NCBI GenBank assembly: GCA_036583965.1
Contig: JAZBQD010000013.1
Span: 11,052,848-11,116,847 of the forward strand
Length of the DNA stretch: 64,000 nucleotides
Source: Prunella strophiata
Taxonomy: Eukaryota; Chordata; Aves; Passeriformes; Prunellidae
Direction of reading: 5' to 3'
Each line of letters starts with the position of its first letter. Positions within the stretch are counted from its first letter, which is position 1. A program made the translations under genes and the position numbers. Below the pieces are notes generated by a model that saw only the letters and a program-made list of their open reading frames with translations, was not told where the DNA came from and made no database searches. Shown here one piece after another: positions 29,931-48,600 of the stretch.

Positions 29931-30080
29931 CTGGAACAGGTTGCCCAGAGGGACTATGGAGTCTTCATCCCAGGAGATACCATGGAGCCATCTGAGCACA
30001 GTTCTGTGCAGCTGGCTCTAGGTGGTCATGGGAGTTGGACCTCCAGAGGTTCCTTTCAGCCTCTACCATTCTGTGACTCT
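29931..30080 (+). mobile_element. CR1 LINE 3' fragment
   Basis: The text CTGGAACAGGTTGCCCAGAG, GAGTCTTCATCCCAGGAGAT, GGGAGTTGGACCTCCAGAGG, TTCCTTTCAGCCTCTACCAT and TCTGTGACTCTG follows the 3' end of avian CR1 elements. Those elements read GGAACAGGCTGCCCAGAGAG...TTGGACTAGATGATC...TTCCAACC...ATTCTGTGATTCT. It is a short 5'-truncated copy with no coding capacity left. Confidence 0.8.
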
Positions 30081-31286
30081 GAAATTCAGAAAAATGTATC
30101 CAGAGTGATTGGCTTGTGTTTCCAGGGAGAAAATTCTAGTGCTGATTTATTTTCCTTCCTATCACTGTCCTACCAACATGCCCTTAAATGAAAGCCCCAG
30201 TCCTGCCATCTGCTGTGGCTCAAGGACTTCCCAGATAGAGCTGTGCAGGCCTTTATGGTTGAAAAATTGTTGTGGAGGAGCACTTTTGTGGCTGCTGGCT
30301 GGAAAACCCTCTAGGCTGAATGGCATTTTCCTGCTCCCTCACTGATCTGGAAGTGAGGGAAAGCTGCCACAGCTTTAATGGAAAGTACTGCACAGTCAGG
30401 AGAAAATTGACTGCCCCCCATGTTGCTTTGCTGTCTGCTGGTTTATAAATTGTAATGCTTTTCATTAAAAAGAAGAGGAAAAAAAGTGTCAAGTCTCTGT
30501 GGGTCCCAGATCATTAGCAGGATCAATTCCTTTTTCACTGCAGAGATCAGAGGCTACAGTCTTGCATAGCCAGAGCTTCAGCTCCTGCCAGACCAAGCAA
30601 ACAATGCAGAGGCAGAAGAGCTGGTGTGTGGCTGTCTGAATTGATGTGCCTGGATTTTCGTTGTGATAGAAGCTTCTTTGGAGCCTGTGAAATTAATTCA
30701 GTCCCTTGTAGGATTGGGTCAGAACAGTCCTCATCAGCTCCACTACCAGAAATGTTAAATCCCTCAACCTGAGGCTTGCAGTGAAACGATTTCTTGGTTA
30801 CTTCAGGAAGTTGTTCATAGGTGATGAAACTTTCACACCTGAAGAAGGGCTGGTAATAATTTGAAATCTTTTACCTCTGAAGGTGTGTTCTGGTGCTAGT
30901 GTGAAGGAAGGTTGGTGTGCCTCAGTCCAGTTCCACAACCCTTGGCCACCAGCACTGCTGACATGGTTTGCAGCCATGCTCGAGGTGCCAGTCTGAGAGC
31001 CAGGTGTATGGAACAGACTGAATTCACTTCTTAGTCATGGACATGGTTGAGTCATAAACTTGCCTGTGCTCAGTAAACACTGTAAGTGTTGGGTGAATAA
31101 ATAGAACTGATTTACAGAGGGTTGTAAGACTGCACATCACAAGGTGCCCTTCTGCTGTGACGAGTCCTGAAGTGTGGCTGTGAGCATCCCATTTAACCTT
31201 TCACTGCTTTAACCTCTCATCCCCAGCACAGTGGGATCAGAGGGTTGTTAAAATTTGATTTTAAATTGCTCTGTAATGCTACATAG

Positions 31287-37669
<6,383 letters not shown>

Positions 37670-37796
37670 GTGCACGCCAAATTCCGCTATCCTTTCTACT
37701 ATGAGATGTGCTGGTATGTTCTGGAGAGATACGTGTCCTGTGTGACCCAGCGCTGCCACCTCAGCAAAGAGTACCAGAAAGAATCAATGTTAATTG
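37670..37796 (+). CDS. KDM2B: KDM2B exon 6 of window: post-JmjC helical segment
   Basis: The 127-base exon follows GTTTGCAG and ends one base into a codon before GTGAGT. It encodes [20 protein letters not shown], then [20 protein letters not shown] and LI. Human KDM2B has [20 protein letters not shown] and [20 protein letters not shown] at the same place (about 350-391). The segment forms the helical extension behind the catalytic core. The small changes (QP to HA, Y to S, S to C) are conservative for an orthologue at bird-mammal distance. The frame is intact. Confidence 0.95.
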
Positions 37797-40700
37797 GTGA
37801 GTGAATCCTTTGAGTGCACATTCACAACTGATGCTGGCACCTCAGGCTAGCTGCTGCTTTGGTTTCTGCAAAGCAGATTATGAATTGAACTGGAGAAATT
37901 CTAACGAACTGTTTCCTTATTTTGGGGTGGGGAAGATTTTTGACTCTTTAAGTGCTTCCATGAGGTACCTACCTACTTCAAATTATGTTTATTTAACATT
38001 CCTTTAGCAAGTGGATCTCAGAAAATAAATTTTGGATGTGTTTGTTCATTGGTTTCAGTAATGTTTGTGCTGGGATGATCTGCCAAACAGTTGAGGATTT
38101 ACTGTCATGTTCAGCACAGTACCTCAGTAGCCAGAAATGTGTCTATTGCAAATGTGCTCTGGTGAGGTGGATATTTTGTCCTTTTGTAGAGCAGCTCCTT
38201 CTTTCTCTTCTCTTTTCCTTAAATTCTCCTGTCTTTCTCTGGTGACTGGGTTCTAGTTCTGCAGAAAAGCAAACCCAAGAAAACACCTACACAAATCTCC
38301 ATGATCTGTAACCCAGGTACAGGGAGGTCAAAGAAACCTTTACAGCAAGAGCTGAACATGGACCAGAGAAGAGAGAGACAGATGTGCCTGAGGCATTACC
38401 TTGGCACTGCTGTGAGCTTTGCATCAACGTGTGCCAATCCAGTTGTTGCTTTTTCCTCCTTTTGATGGAAAGTGGTGATGGGCCATGTTTCCTCTGCTTT
38501 TAAGCACAGAATAGCTGAAAATAGCACAAGCACAAGATAAATCTTAGCTGATACTTGTTAAGTGTGGAGGAGGACTAAAGTATTTCTGTGCCTCCTGCTC
38601 CCTGAGGTGCCACTTGGAGTGAACCTGGCATGGCTGGCACTGCCCCAGGCTCTGGACAGAGGAGGGAAACGTTCACCTATGAGCACAGCTCTTAGTGGAA
38701 GGGATTGAAGAAGTTACAGGCAAATGTCACTCTCCAGTGAGTTTTACTGACCAAGAATCATTCAAGGGAGCTAATAATCTGTGTAGATAGACCAGGGGGA
38801 ATTCCTGGGGTCACTGGGCATTTGGGTGCTTCACATTTTAGCTCTTGAGACCCTGGTCAGAAAGGTTAGTTAAGCAGAAATTCTGTGTCCAGAGGAATTT
38901 TTCTCATAAGATCATCCTAGAGGAGGAAAAGATGAATTAGCCCTTTGGATCAGCTCTTCAGAAAGCAGTGATAAAACTGATAACTGCATTCTTTGGAAAA
39001 TAAGGAGCAATCTCCTGTTGTCTAAACCACTGGCATGGAAAGGGGCTGGTCCTGCAGGCAGGGCAGAGGTGCCAGATCAGTGAGGTGTAATTTCAGAACA
39101 AATTAGCTGTGGAGAGTGGATGGTTCAGGATATTGAGATGGGACCTTTTCCAGCTAAATCACCAGTGTGAATTCCAGCCCAGCTCCACAATTACTGATAA
39201 TAGTTTGGTGATCCCCACAAAATGTGCCTCAGTCCAGTTAGCTGGGAGATATTCCAGTCATAGAAAAGCTCACTGGGAACTACAGATGTCCAGTGTCTGG
39301 AGGGAACAGGATTGTTTTGCATGACCAAAGAGTGCCAGCTCCAAAGGCTTCAGGAGAAGGAGCCTGGCTAGTTGGAAAAGCCTTTGGTGGTGACTTGGTC
39401 AGGGTCTTGTGACCTGTGGTGGCTTCAGTTGCTGGCAGAGAGAGATGTAAACTTTTGTTTTGTCAGAAACTTGGGGATTTGTTTTTATTTCTTGGCAGAA
39501 ACTTTACCTTAAAATAATGATTTTAGTGGGGGTTGTGGTTCAAAAGACCAGGTCTGCTGTACTGCTGGATCTTTCACTTTGGCATTTGCCAAATTCAAAG
39601 GATTAAAGGTACATTATTTACCTTTACAAAGCTGCATTGCTTTGTTCTGTGTGAGTAATACTGTTTCAAATACTTGCTTTGCTTTTCTTTTAACTGGTCT
39701 GTGTGCAGCCTCTTGACTCGAATCTCCATGAACTGCAATCTTTGAGTTAAAACTGGTTTGTTCTCTGGAGTCTGTATCTTGATATCATTCACTTGCTGAG
39801 GGATGGGATATCCTAAAGACATCAGTGTTCCAAGCCTTACCTCTTTGTTTTTAAGCTTTTCTTCAGAGCTGCAAAAGTCCTTAAATTCTCTCTTCCTTAG
39901 GGACTTCTCTATCTGGAAGCAATTTCTTGATTTCCCGTGAGGGAGTATCCCTTGACAAAGAATTTCCCATTATTCTCCTTAAAGAGTAATGAAGCAAAGT
40001 ACTTAACTTCTCCTCAAACCCCTCAGTAGATTTAATTGTCTTCTGTCCTTCTTGGTTTAAGAAAAATATTCTTCATATTCTTGTATTCATTTTCAGAAAT
40101 TCTCTTGAATAATCTAAATGTTTCTCCTATTTTTAAAAAACAATTTCCTTGACTGGGAATTTGTTTTAAATGTCTGATTTCTGCCTGTCCTTTTGGGTGC
40201 TAGAACTGTCTATTTTTCACCCTCCAGTTGTGCTGCTTTCTTTCCTTATGTGGCTTCTGGTAGAGTGGTTGTAGTGGATCTTTGAAGTTAAGAAAGTGAT
40301 TATCAGTAGAGGAGGACATTGACCAGAGAGAGAGAGTGCAGGACACTGCCCACAGTCTCTGGGGTTCACAAGGGAGTAGTTTTTATAAATTTCATGGAGA
40401 TTCTGTTCTCCTGTGTAAAGAAAAAAGAAATTGTTATCCTGATAATGAACATTGTTGGAGAACACAGAAAACTGAGTTAATCAGCAGTCGGAATTTTAAG
40501 GGTATCTTTAGACTTTTCATACTATGTTTTTATAACACAGTATTTATTTGCTTTGACATGAAGGTTGTTAAATTCAGAGTGACTTTCAAGACATTGTCTG
40601 TTCATGAAAGTGTATTTGTGTGATTGTGTTGTGGTACCTCTGTCCTGATACTTGTATGCTGCTGTAGGCAATTTATATTGTTCTTTGTATTTCTGTTTTC

Positions 40701-41769
40701 TAAATGTCTCCACTCACAAAACTTCAGACAGGAAAAAAGCCCCACCTCTGTGGAGGCAGGGCTGAAACCTGGAGTTTCCCCCTCCCTAAATAAAACCGTG
40801 AGTGCAGCTGTAAATGAGGTGGAAGATGATGGCTGTGCCTTCCTCCCCCACTCCTCAGGCCCAGGGTGGATTTCCAGGCTGTGTCCTCCCAGGCAGTGTG
40901 TGAGGCTGTTCTTTCTCAGATCTCTCCCAGGAGGGCAAACACTCAGGGGGATGACGACATGACAGCAATCACAGACTGCTGTAAAAGCACACAATCTCTT
41001 TTTCCCTTTTCTTTTGCTTGTCTTCTCAACTGGGACATTTGTCCTGCCAGCTGAAATCAGAAGGGAGCCTATTTGGGTTTTCCTACTAGATTTGAATGTG
41101 TGCTGTTTTTCAGGGTGGATATGTCTTCATTATTTTTACTCTTATCATGAATGAGTCTGTACTGGATGTTTTCAACCACAGCTGACCTTCAGTGAGATAT
41201 GGATGTTGAGAGTGAGCTGACAAAGAGTAATTGGGAGAAGATCCTGGGCTATCAGAGACCTGCTTTCTCTGTAGCCTGCAGCTTTGAAGATTCCTATTGC
41301 TAAAATTTTAACAGGATGGCTCTAACTGTATGTTAAGCCTGATGGATATAGAAAATATGCCCTCTGGCACAGTGAAGGAGCCATGTCTCTTTTTTTTCCC
41401 CCTTTTCCTCAGGGGATGGAATAGATTTGCTTATGATAACAGGTACCTGAGTACATTGAGTGGTTCCTCTATGGGGTGCTCCATGCAGTGGAGCAATGGG
41501 ATACATTTCCAGTATGCTCAGGGTTTTTCTGCTAATGAAAATGTCATTGCTGTCTTTAGCAGACTGATAGCAATTGCTGCTCCCAAGTGACAGAGGCGGG
41601 GTTTGGAGCTGGGAATGCCAAGGTAGACACTACACAGTGGACTGTTCTAAATAGTTCAGAAAGGTTTCATAATTATGCCTGACCCCCATCCCTTTCTTTT
41701 AAGTTCTGTAATACAGCAAGTTGCTTTTCAGTGAGGAAACTGTGTATAATTATTCTTGTACGAGTGGAT

Positions 41770-41865
41770 AACTGTGAGGAAGGTTAAGTGGTCTGCCCAG
41801 AACCACAGGGAAGTGAACTGCTATTGGAAAGATTTCTAGTGCTCTGTCCTGTGGTCAAGTCTGTG
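41770..41865 (-). repeat. MIR/CORE-SINE-like remnant
   Basis: GGTTAAGTGGTCTGCCCAGA followed by ACCACAGGGAAGTGAACTG and CTAGTGCTCTGTCCTGTGGT follows the complement of the MIR 5' half (GTTAAGTGACTTGCCCAAGGTCACACAG...AGTGCTCT). The copy is decayed. Confidence 0.55.
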
Positions 41866-43154
41866 CTGCTCCACCTCTTCACTGAGCTGGATCACAGACT
41901 GGTCTGTATGAGCTGGTTTTATTTGCTCTGAGATGAGGGTGGTGAAGGTATTTTTTGCACTAAGTTGTGTGGGAGCCCAGACTGGATAACCCCTCTGAAA
42001 CTGGGACTCACTGGGGCATTGACTCAGGAGAAGAAACAGTTGAGCTGAGCCGGTGCTGTTTCCCACAGAGAGACTTAATAAACCAGAAACCTCCAAGTCA
42101 GTGGAGCCCTGGTAATACAGTGCTTAAAATGCACTTCTCAACAAAGTAAATGCAGATTATGCTTATGTAGGGCCTCAGCTCACAGCACAGTAACTCTGTC
42201 AGACAGTGTTTTCATTGAAATTAATAAATAAAAATCATGGCAAGTTGCATTACAACAAAACACTTGAAAACACAAAATTGAATCTCCCTCACCTTGAAGT
42301 TATCCTTCCATTATTGATTCCCTCAGTGCTTTTTTTTTTTCAGATTAGCAGCAGCAGCAGACAGTTGTTGTGTTTGGAGAGCAGCCTGCTCTTAATCTGC
42401 TGGTGCAGCAGCTCTGTAATCCCCTGGTGCTCCAGAACAGCCTGGTACACTCCAGGTTAGCAGCAAGCCCTGTGCCCATGGGAAAGTTAGGCAAGGCATG
42501 AAGTGACTGCCAGGCATGCAGAGAGCAGGGCATGCTGTGGTGCTGGTTTGTTTGGGGTTGGGTGGGAGTTGGTTTTGCCTGTGTGTGCCCAGGTGTGGCT
42601 GGCACAGCAGGGCTGCCTGTGCCGACAGCCGGTGCAGGGACGCGCTGGCAGCTGGCAGAAGGGAATCACAGCCCCCCTCCCTGTGCTGCCTTCTCCTGGG
42701 AACAGGCCCCCACTATGCTCTGGTGCTCCACTCCTCTCCTGCCTTTTGTTTCCACAGATCAGAGCAAGAGACAAAAAGTGGAGATCTCTCTTGGAAGCTT
42801 TTTCTCCTTGCACCAGAGCATTACTTGGAGTAAATTATTCACACCTCCATAACGTGATCTCCCTCGTTTTCTTCAGGCCTTATTTACACTTGTGCTTTGT
42901 CCCAGTTACAGCCATTAGTTCCTGTTCAGCAGAGCTACAGCATAGGAGGACAGAAACATGATTTTCTTTGTGCAGATTTATACCACTTTCTGTTAATGAC
43001 ACCGTCCTGGCAGTGTAGGGATGTGGATCTGCTTCCACCCTCTCCTGTTTGATGCCAGAACTCTGGCATTTTCTCCCATTCAGGCTGGGCTTTGTGCTTG
43101 AGTCAGTTGTAAAACAGCTCACCAAGGCTGTGTGGCTCAGGGAAGGGGGCTCCA

Positions 43155-43335
43155 GCCCTGGATCCAACAGCCTGGATTCTGATTCCTGGTTTTTCCCTAG
43201 ATTTGATGTGTGACAATGAGCAAATCCTGCTTTCTCCCAAGCATCTGTTTCCTCAGTTGTAAAATGGGAGAATGACATAAGCTGATTATGTAGCCTTTGA
43301 GGTGGGTACATGTGCTTGCTACTGTGGACAAAGGA
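43155..43335 (+). repeat. MIR/CORE-SINE-like remnant
   Basis: GGATTCTGATTCCTGGTTTT, GATGTGTGACAATGAGCAAA, GTTTCCTCAGTTGTAAAATG and GGAGAATGACATAAG follow the MIR body in sense orientation (TGTGTGACCTTGGGCAAG...CAGTTTCCTCATCTGTAAAATGGGGATAAT). It is the longest and clearest MIR-like copy in the window. Confidence 0.65.
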
Positions 43336-45240
43336 AAAAACAGTGTGAAATAAAAGTTGGATAACTGAGTGGGTTTTAAATGTTCTAGTTAAGATATTTT
43401 CTAATCCTGTTTATTTTTCTAAGAAAAGCATGGGGGTGTATTAGCACAGAGCAGAGAGGAGGAGCTGCTTTGGAGTGCTGATGCCACCACCTCAACACAC
43501 AAAATAATCTGTGAGGCTTTTTTGGAGGGTTGCAGGAGGAAGTTACCCTGCCCTGTGGATGGAGCTGGATTTGGCTGCACCCTGCCTTGCTGATAGCTGG
43601 TGTTTTCTGTGGCTGCCATCTTTTCACAGGCATTTCAGCTTAAACTTGCCTTTCAGGAGTCATTTTATGGCCATTTTGGTTTTGAGGAAAAATGCAAGCC
43701 TGTCTGTTGGAGTAGACTGGACACAGCTGCTGGATTTTTGCAGACCCTGTAGCAGCAGCACATTTGCCCTGGGAATTGTGAGGTGACCAACTCACATCTG
43801 TGGGGCAGTAACACACAGAGCTGAGCTGGCCTTGCAGGGCTTTCATTGGGAACTGCAGAGCTGAGCAGCCAGGCAGGCTGAGCAAGCTGCCCTCAGACAC
43901 TGCCCCTGCCTGTGCCATCTCTGACCAGTGTGTTTGTGACAAGATGGGACAGGCTGAGCACAGACAAGGAGTGTCTCTGTGACCAGGAGGAATTCCCCAG
44001 CTTGGAACTGGGCTCCAGCATTTATTTTGAACCTCACTGTGATCTGGATGCTGAGCTTTCTCATTAATGTCCATTTAATCCTTCCTTAAGCATGGTTCAC
44101 ATTGTCCTGATCCAAAGCTACTGCACTGCAAAACATGGAAGCTGTGAAAGGAACTTTTCATTAATTGTTCTCTCACTTTTTCTCTGTGACTTCTGTTTCC
44201 TTCGCAGTGTGTTTTTGTTTGCAGCTTGATCTCATACCCATTTCAGCCAGTAATAAAATTCACATTGACTTAACTGGGTGTTGCCAGTGTTAACTGTATT
44301 TTCCACAGAAATTCCTGCTGTTGCTAGCCTGCATTCAATGTTGTTCACTTAGTAAGGGAAATTGTGTCTAATAAATAAGAAAAGATGTGTGCTTGAGGGA
44401 ACCATGGCCACTGGTTTCCTACATTGCTTTCACTGCTTGATTGCATGGAGTTGGGTAACAAGTGGGGCTCTTAGGGGGAAATTAAGATTAATAGTTCTTT
44501 AGACTCAGAAACTTGCCTTTAAATTTTCCTGAGAAGTACCTAAAATGTATTGGGAATGGCATTAAGAAAACCAGTAGCATGTAGCTGTGACAGTCCCTGT
44601 GTTTCTCAGTGTGTTTTGTCTTGTTGTCATAAAATAAGCACAGTTGAAATCGTCTGTCTCAGAAGAGCAATGAGTATTCATGCACTAACAACTGGGGGTT
44701 CTTGTTTTATCAACAGTTTGTTGCTTGCAGAGAGGAGAAGTAGTGAGGAGTTGATTTTGTGCTGTGCAGGGTTCCTGGAAGAATGATGATGTACAGCATT
44801 TTAACGTGCTTTCTCCCATCATTTCCCCCTCCTCCTTCTGTGCTAACTCTCCTCTTAAAGCTGTAAAGCTGCCGAATCTGGTCTTTTTCGGATTTGTGGG
44901 AAAATTAATTGTGTGTGACTTAAGAGCTCTGCCTACTCCTAATTGAAGGCATAGAGGACTGAAGCTTTGAAGAAAGCATAATTTTTCCCTAAATGTTTCC
45001 CAGTCATTTGAACTGAGTAGATGTTAATGAAAACCAGCATTAAAATAGACAAACAAGCACCCCCCTCAAAGAAAAAAAAAATTAAAAATCAGCTGAATAA
45101 AGCCCATTCCTGTCACATACTCACTAAACCATTCTCCAGTGCCCTTTGAAATAGGCAGCACCTGGCCCCAGTGGTACAGAAGTGCTTCAGCTGTGAGGTT
45201 ACACTGGCTAAAAATTCAGCAATCTTTTTCTGACTTTCAG

Positions 45241-45695
45241 ATGCAAAAAGAAAACGCAGCACAGACAGCTACTCATCAGATTCGTGGTTAGACATGGATG
45301 AAGAATCTTGTGATGCCCATCTCCAGGAGGAGAAGGATGACAGCTTGGATAAGAACTCCAAATCCTTGGTGGATGGTTCCTCCTCACCCAACAGCACACA
45401 CTCAGAAGGGAAGGAGGCTGCAGGGAGGAAACAAAAAGCCACAGTAATGAGGTACCTGAAAAGAACTTTGTCTAATGAGTCAGATGACAGCATAAAATCA
45501 ACGACCCCCACGGACTATCCCAAAACACCCACGGGGTCTCCAGCTACAGAAGTTTCAACCAAATGGACTCACCTCACAGAATTTGAACTGAAGGGTTTAA
45601 AAGCCCTGGTGGAAAAGCTTGAATCTCTCCCAGAGAACAAGAAGTGTGTTCCAGAAGGCATTGAAGACCCTCAGGCTCTCCTGGAGGACATGAAG
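45241..45695 (+). CDS. KDM2B: KDM2B exon 7 of window: acidic Ser-rich linker and conserved helical segment
   Basis: The 455-base exon follows TGACTTTCAG, completes an Asp codon split across the intron and ends AAG before GTGAGT, giving 151 further codons. The first half is disordered-looking, with a basic KRKR patch, [14 protein letters not shown] and many Ser/Asp/Glu/Lys residues. It differs most from the human protein. The second half is highly conserved: [40 protein letters not shown], and [20 protein letters not shown] up to [17 protein letters not shown]. The human equivalents are [19 protein letters not shown] and the same [10 protein letters not shown] motif. The repeated Ser-Asp and TP/SP sites suggest phosphorylation, an inference only. 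The frame is open throughout. Confidence 0.96.
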
Positions 45696-48600
45696 GTGAG
45701 TGTGATAACTTGGTGATCCACACAAACTCTGCTCTGTGGGCACAGCAGGAGAGCAGAAGGCAAAGTTCTGCTGCAGAGGGGTGGCAGATTTTCTGTGATT
45801 GAAGATTTTCTGTGGTGACCAGCTCATGTCAGGCTGCTCTGCCTGACAGGGAAATGATTCCTTGAACCAAAGCTGTTTCTGGCTCCTGTTTGCAGCCAGA
45901 TTTAAGTGACACAGTCCTTTCTGACTGTCACAGTAGTGGCCAAAAGTTTATATCCTCTCATAATTCAGCACTTGTTATGTTCCACATGTAAATATTATAC
46001 CTCAAAAAGTCTGTTTATATTTGTAGTCTTAATCAGTCCTTCTTGGTCTCGTGTCTCCCTAGTGTACACCTCATTAGCTGACACATACAAAATGTAAATA
46101 CTTGATTGCAGCTCAGAAGATAGATTGTCTAACACTTCCAGCTGCTGTTTTTTTTCTTTCACCTTTTTCATTTTCCTTTCCTCCATTGCCCTCTATAGGT
46201 TGATAATTATTCTCCACTGGTACAATATATTGGTTTTGGAGCTGGTGTGAGGAGTGAGTGCTCACTAGTGACACAACTTCTGTGTAGATTTTCAGTCTGT
46301 GAACAGTATGGATCTTCAGCTACATATTTTCTATACACAAGAGCTCTGTAAAGCACAATCTGAGGGGAAAAAAAACGTGTTTATGTGGTAAATGGGGAGG
46401 GAGCCTGTACTATTTTAGTGCAAGTGGTGTAACAGCTGCTTAGAAAGGCTTCAAAGCCAGTCAGGGAAGGCTGAACATGTGCAGTGTGCAGTGGAATAAT
46501 ATTCCCTGATCTTGGAGCTTGGAAGTGTGATACACTGCTCTCCTTCTGCTAAACCACAAGGGCTCAGAAATTCTCTTCTTGCAAAATCAGCCACTTTGTA
46601 CATGAAAGTGGACACACCTGCTCCAAGTTGCAGATGTAGATTCATGAGCTTGCTCTGGGATCAGTCATCTTTTAATCAGAAATCAAAATGAAGACCAGGA
46701 GTTGAATTTGTGGTGAAGCAGAAAGAATGGTCGTGTTATTTCTCCAAGCATAGGATAATTTTCACTTAAAAATCCAGAAAGGGGTGCAATGTACAATGGC
46801 TGGTGCAGATGTTCTGAGTGGGATCCTGCTCCCTCTTTGGATGCCAGACTCCAGAGTGCTGTGAGACATCTCCCTAGAACACAGCAAGGTACCATATGTG
46901 AATCTGGCTTAAAGCACCACGTGGGAGTGTCTGTTTTCCTATTCCTCTCCAGAGCAGTGGATTCACTGACTACAGAGATGGAGAACTACAAATGGACTGT
47001 TTAAAAAAAGGCCAATATCACCTTTTTGGTCATACTGTGCTGTAACTGGTATTCAGTGAGCACCTGCCAGTTTATTGTGTACAGCTTGATGTTCCATCTC
47101 CTTTGATAACTGCCTGCTTCTAAACTTTCTGTCCTTGCCAGCACATGCTGTAACCATCAGGATGTAGCCCAACATCTGGATGCTGATGGTTCCCTGCTGG
47201 TTAAAGAGCCCATGACCACATCTAAACATCAGACATGCTGCAGGATTGTTTCCCCTGGAATCACCTCTGGATGTTTGGCCAGTCTGTGACTGATTAGTCA
47301 GAGTGAGACTTTTTCAAAACCATATTAACTCAAACAACTTCTTGAACAGTGTCTGAAGAACTGCTAAAGGACTTTCTCACCCATCTTTTTTACAGTATTG
47401 ACCCACATATAAGCCAGCCCTCAATCTTCAGAGAGTGGGAGTCAGTATGGCAGAGTAAATGAATTAAAGCCCATGCAGCTTCCTCCATAACTCCCTGTGG
47501 TTGCACAATCCACTTCCCAGGTGCTCTGAAGGAATGGGGGCAGTTAGGGGCAGTTGGGTACATTGCCTCCCAGGTCAGGGGGGCAGTCCAGGATTCCCAG
47601 CACAGGCTCATCAGCAGATTGTCACAGGCAGCCAGTGACAAGGTGTGACCCATTCCCATCTACTTCTGGGACCCTGGGTGCAGCAGCCATCCCTCCTTTC
47701 TGCCACTGTTGGTGTGGTGGAGAGCAGTGCAGTGGAGCCAAAGCATCTGATCTCCTCAGAGCATGAGGTTTGTTTTATTCAGTTTATTCACTTCAAAAAA
47801 AGAAATCAAACCCAAGTGTGTGAGTGTGTTTAGAGCTTTTACCTTCAAAGGCTGGGGCGTGCTGAGGGAGGAGTTGCCAAGTGACAGAGTTTAGTCCTCT
47901 GAGCATGCTCCAGCACAAAGGTCCTTGCAGGATCCAGGGTTCCTCGGTGTGAGGATGCAGCTGTTTCACCCTTGCTGTTCCATCAGGTTCTGATGTTCAG
48001 CCCCTTAGCTGGACAGGGTGAATGAATGTTCCCTTGGGGTTCCCAGGGATCCCCACCCTCTGCTCCACACATAATGGATCAGCTGTTGTTATCACAGGGA
48101 ACTGGGGTGCAGAGAGATTAAGATAAAAGTAATTTTGGGTACTGGTTTTACATGCCACAGGACAGTTAGTGTATTTAACAATGATACGTGCAAAAGATTA
48201 TTTTAATTACATTGAAACAGTAGTGGGTTAACATTTCTGCAGAGCAGGAGTTCTGATCTTTAGCACCCAGATCCCAAGCCAGGTGTGAGGAGGAGCAGGA
48301 GCACACAACTCATGACACCCTGTGGAAACTTGACTTAAAAGATTTGCCCTGTACCACATAGAGACATAATGGCAGAGGAAGAAACACAGTCCATTTTCCA
48401 GAATGGTATTTATTTAGCTCCTTGACCACTGAATCATGTTCTCTCTTACTTTGCTACTGGTTTTTCAACCTGTACAGATAATAACGTGAGGGGTTTGCTG
48501 ATAGCATCACCAGTGGAGTGAGCAGAGGCCAGGCCCCTTTACCTCACCCTGATGAATACCCCGAGCACCAGTCAGCTGTGTGACTGAATGGAGACAGGAA

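Larger units (their letters stand above)
37797..45240 (+). other. KDM2B: Intron between exons 6 and 7 of window
   Basis: This 7444-base phase-1 intron begins GTGAGT and ends in TGACTTTCAG. It holds two MIR-like remnants (41770-41865 and 43155-43335), a T10 run near 42329-42340, and a slightly GC-rich patch at 42480-42720 without notable CpG density. No other gene was recognised. Confidence 0.85.

Noticed and set aside
40602..40994. 130-codon - strand frame overlapping a 112-codon + strand frame
   Set aside because: Open on both strands, Cys/Ser/Pro-rich, no domain. Treated as chance.
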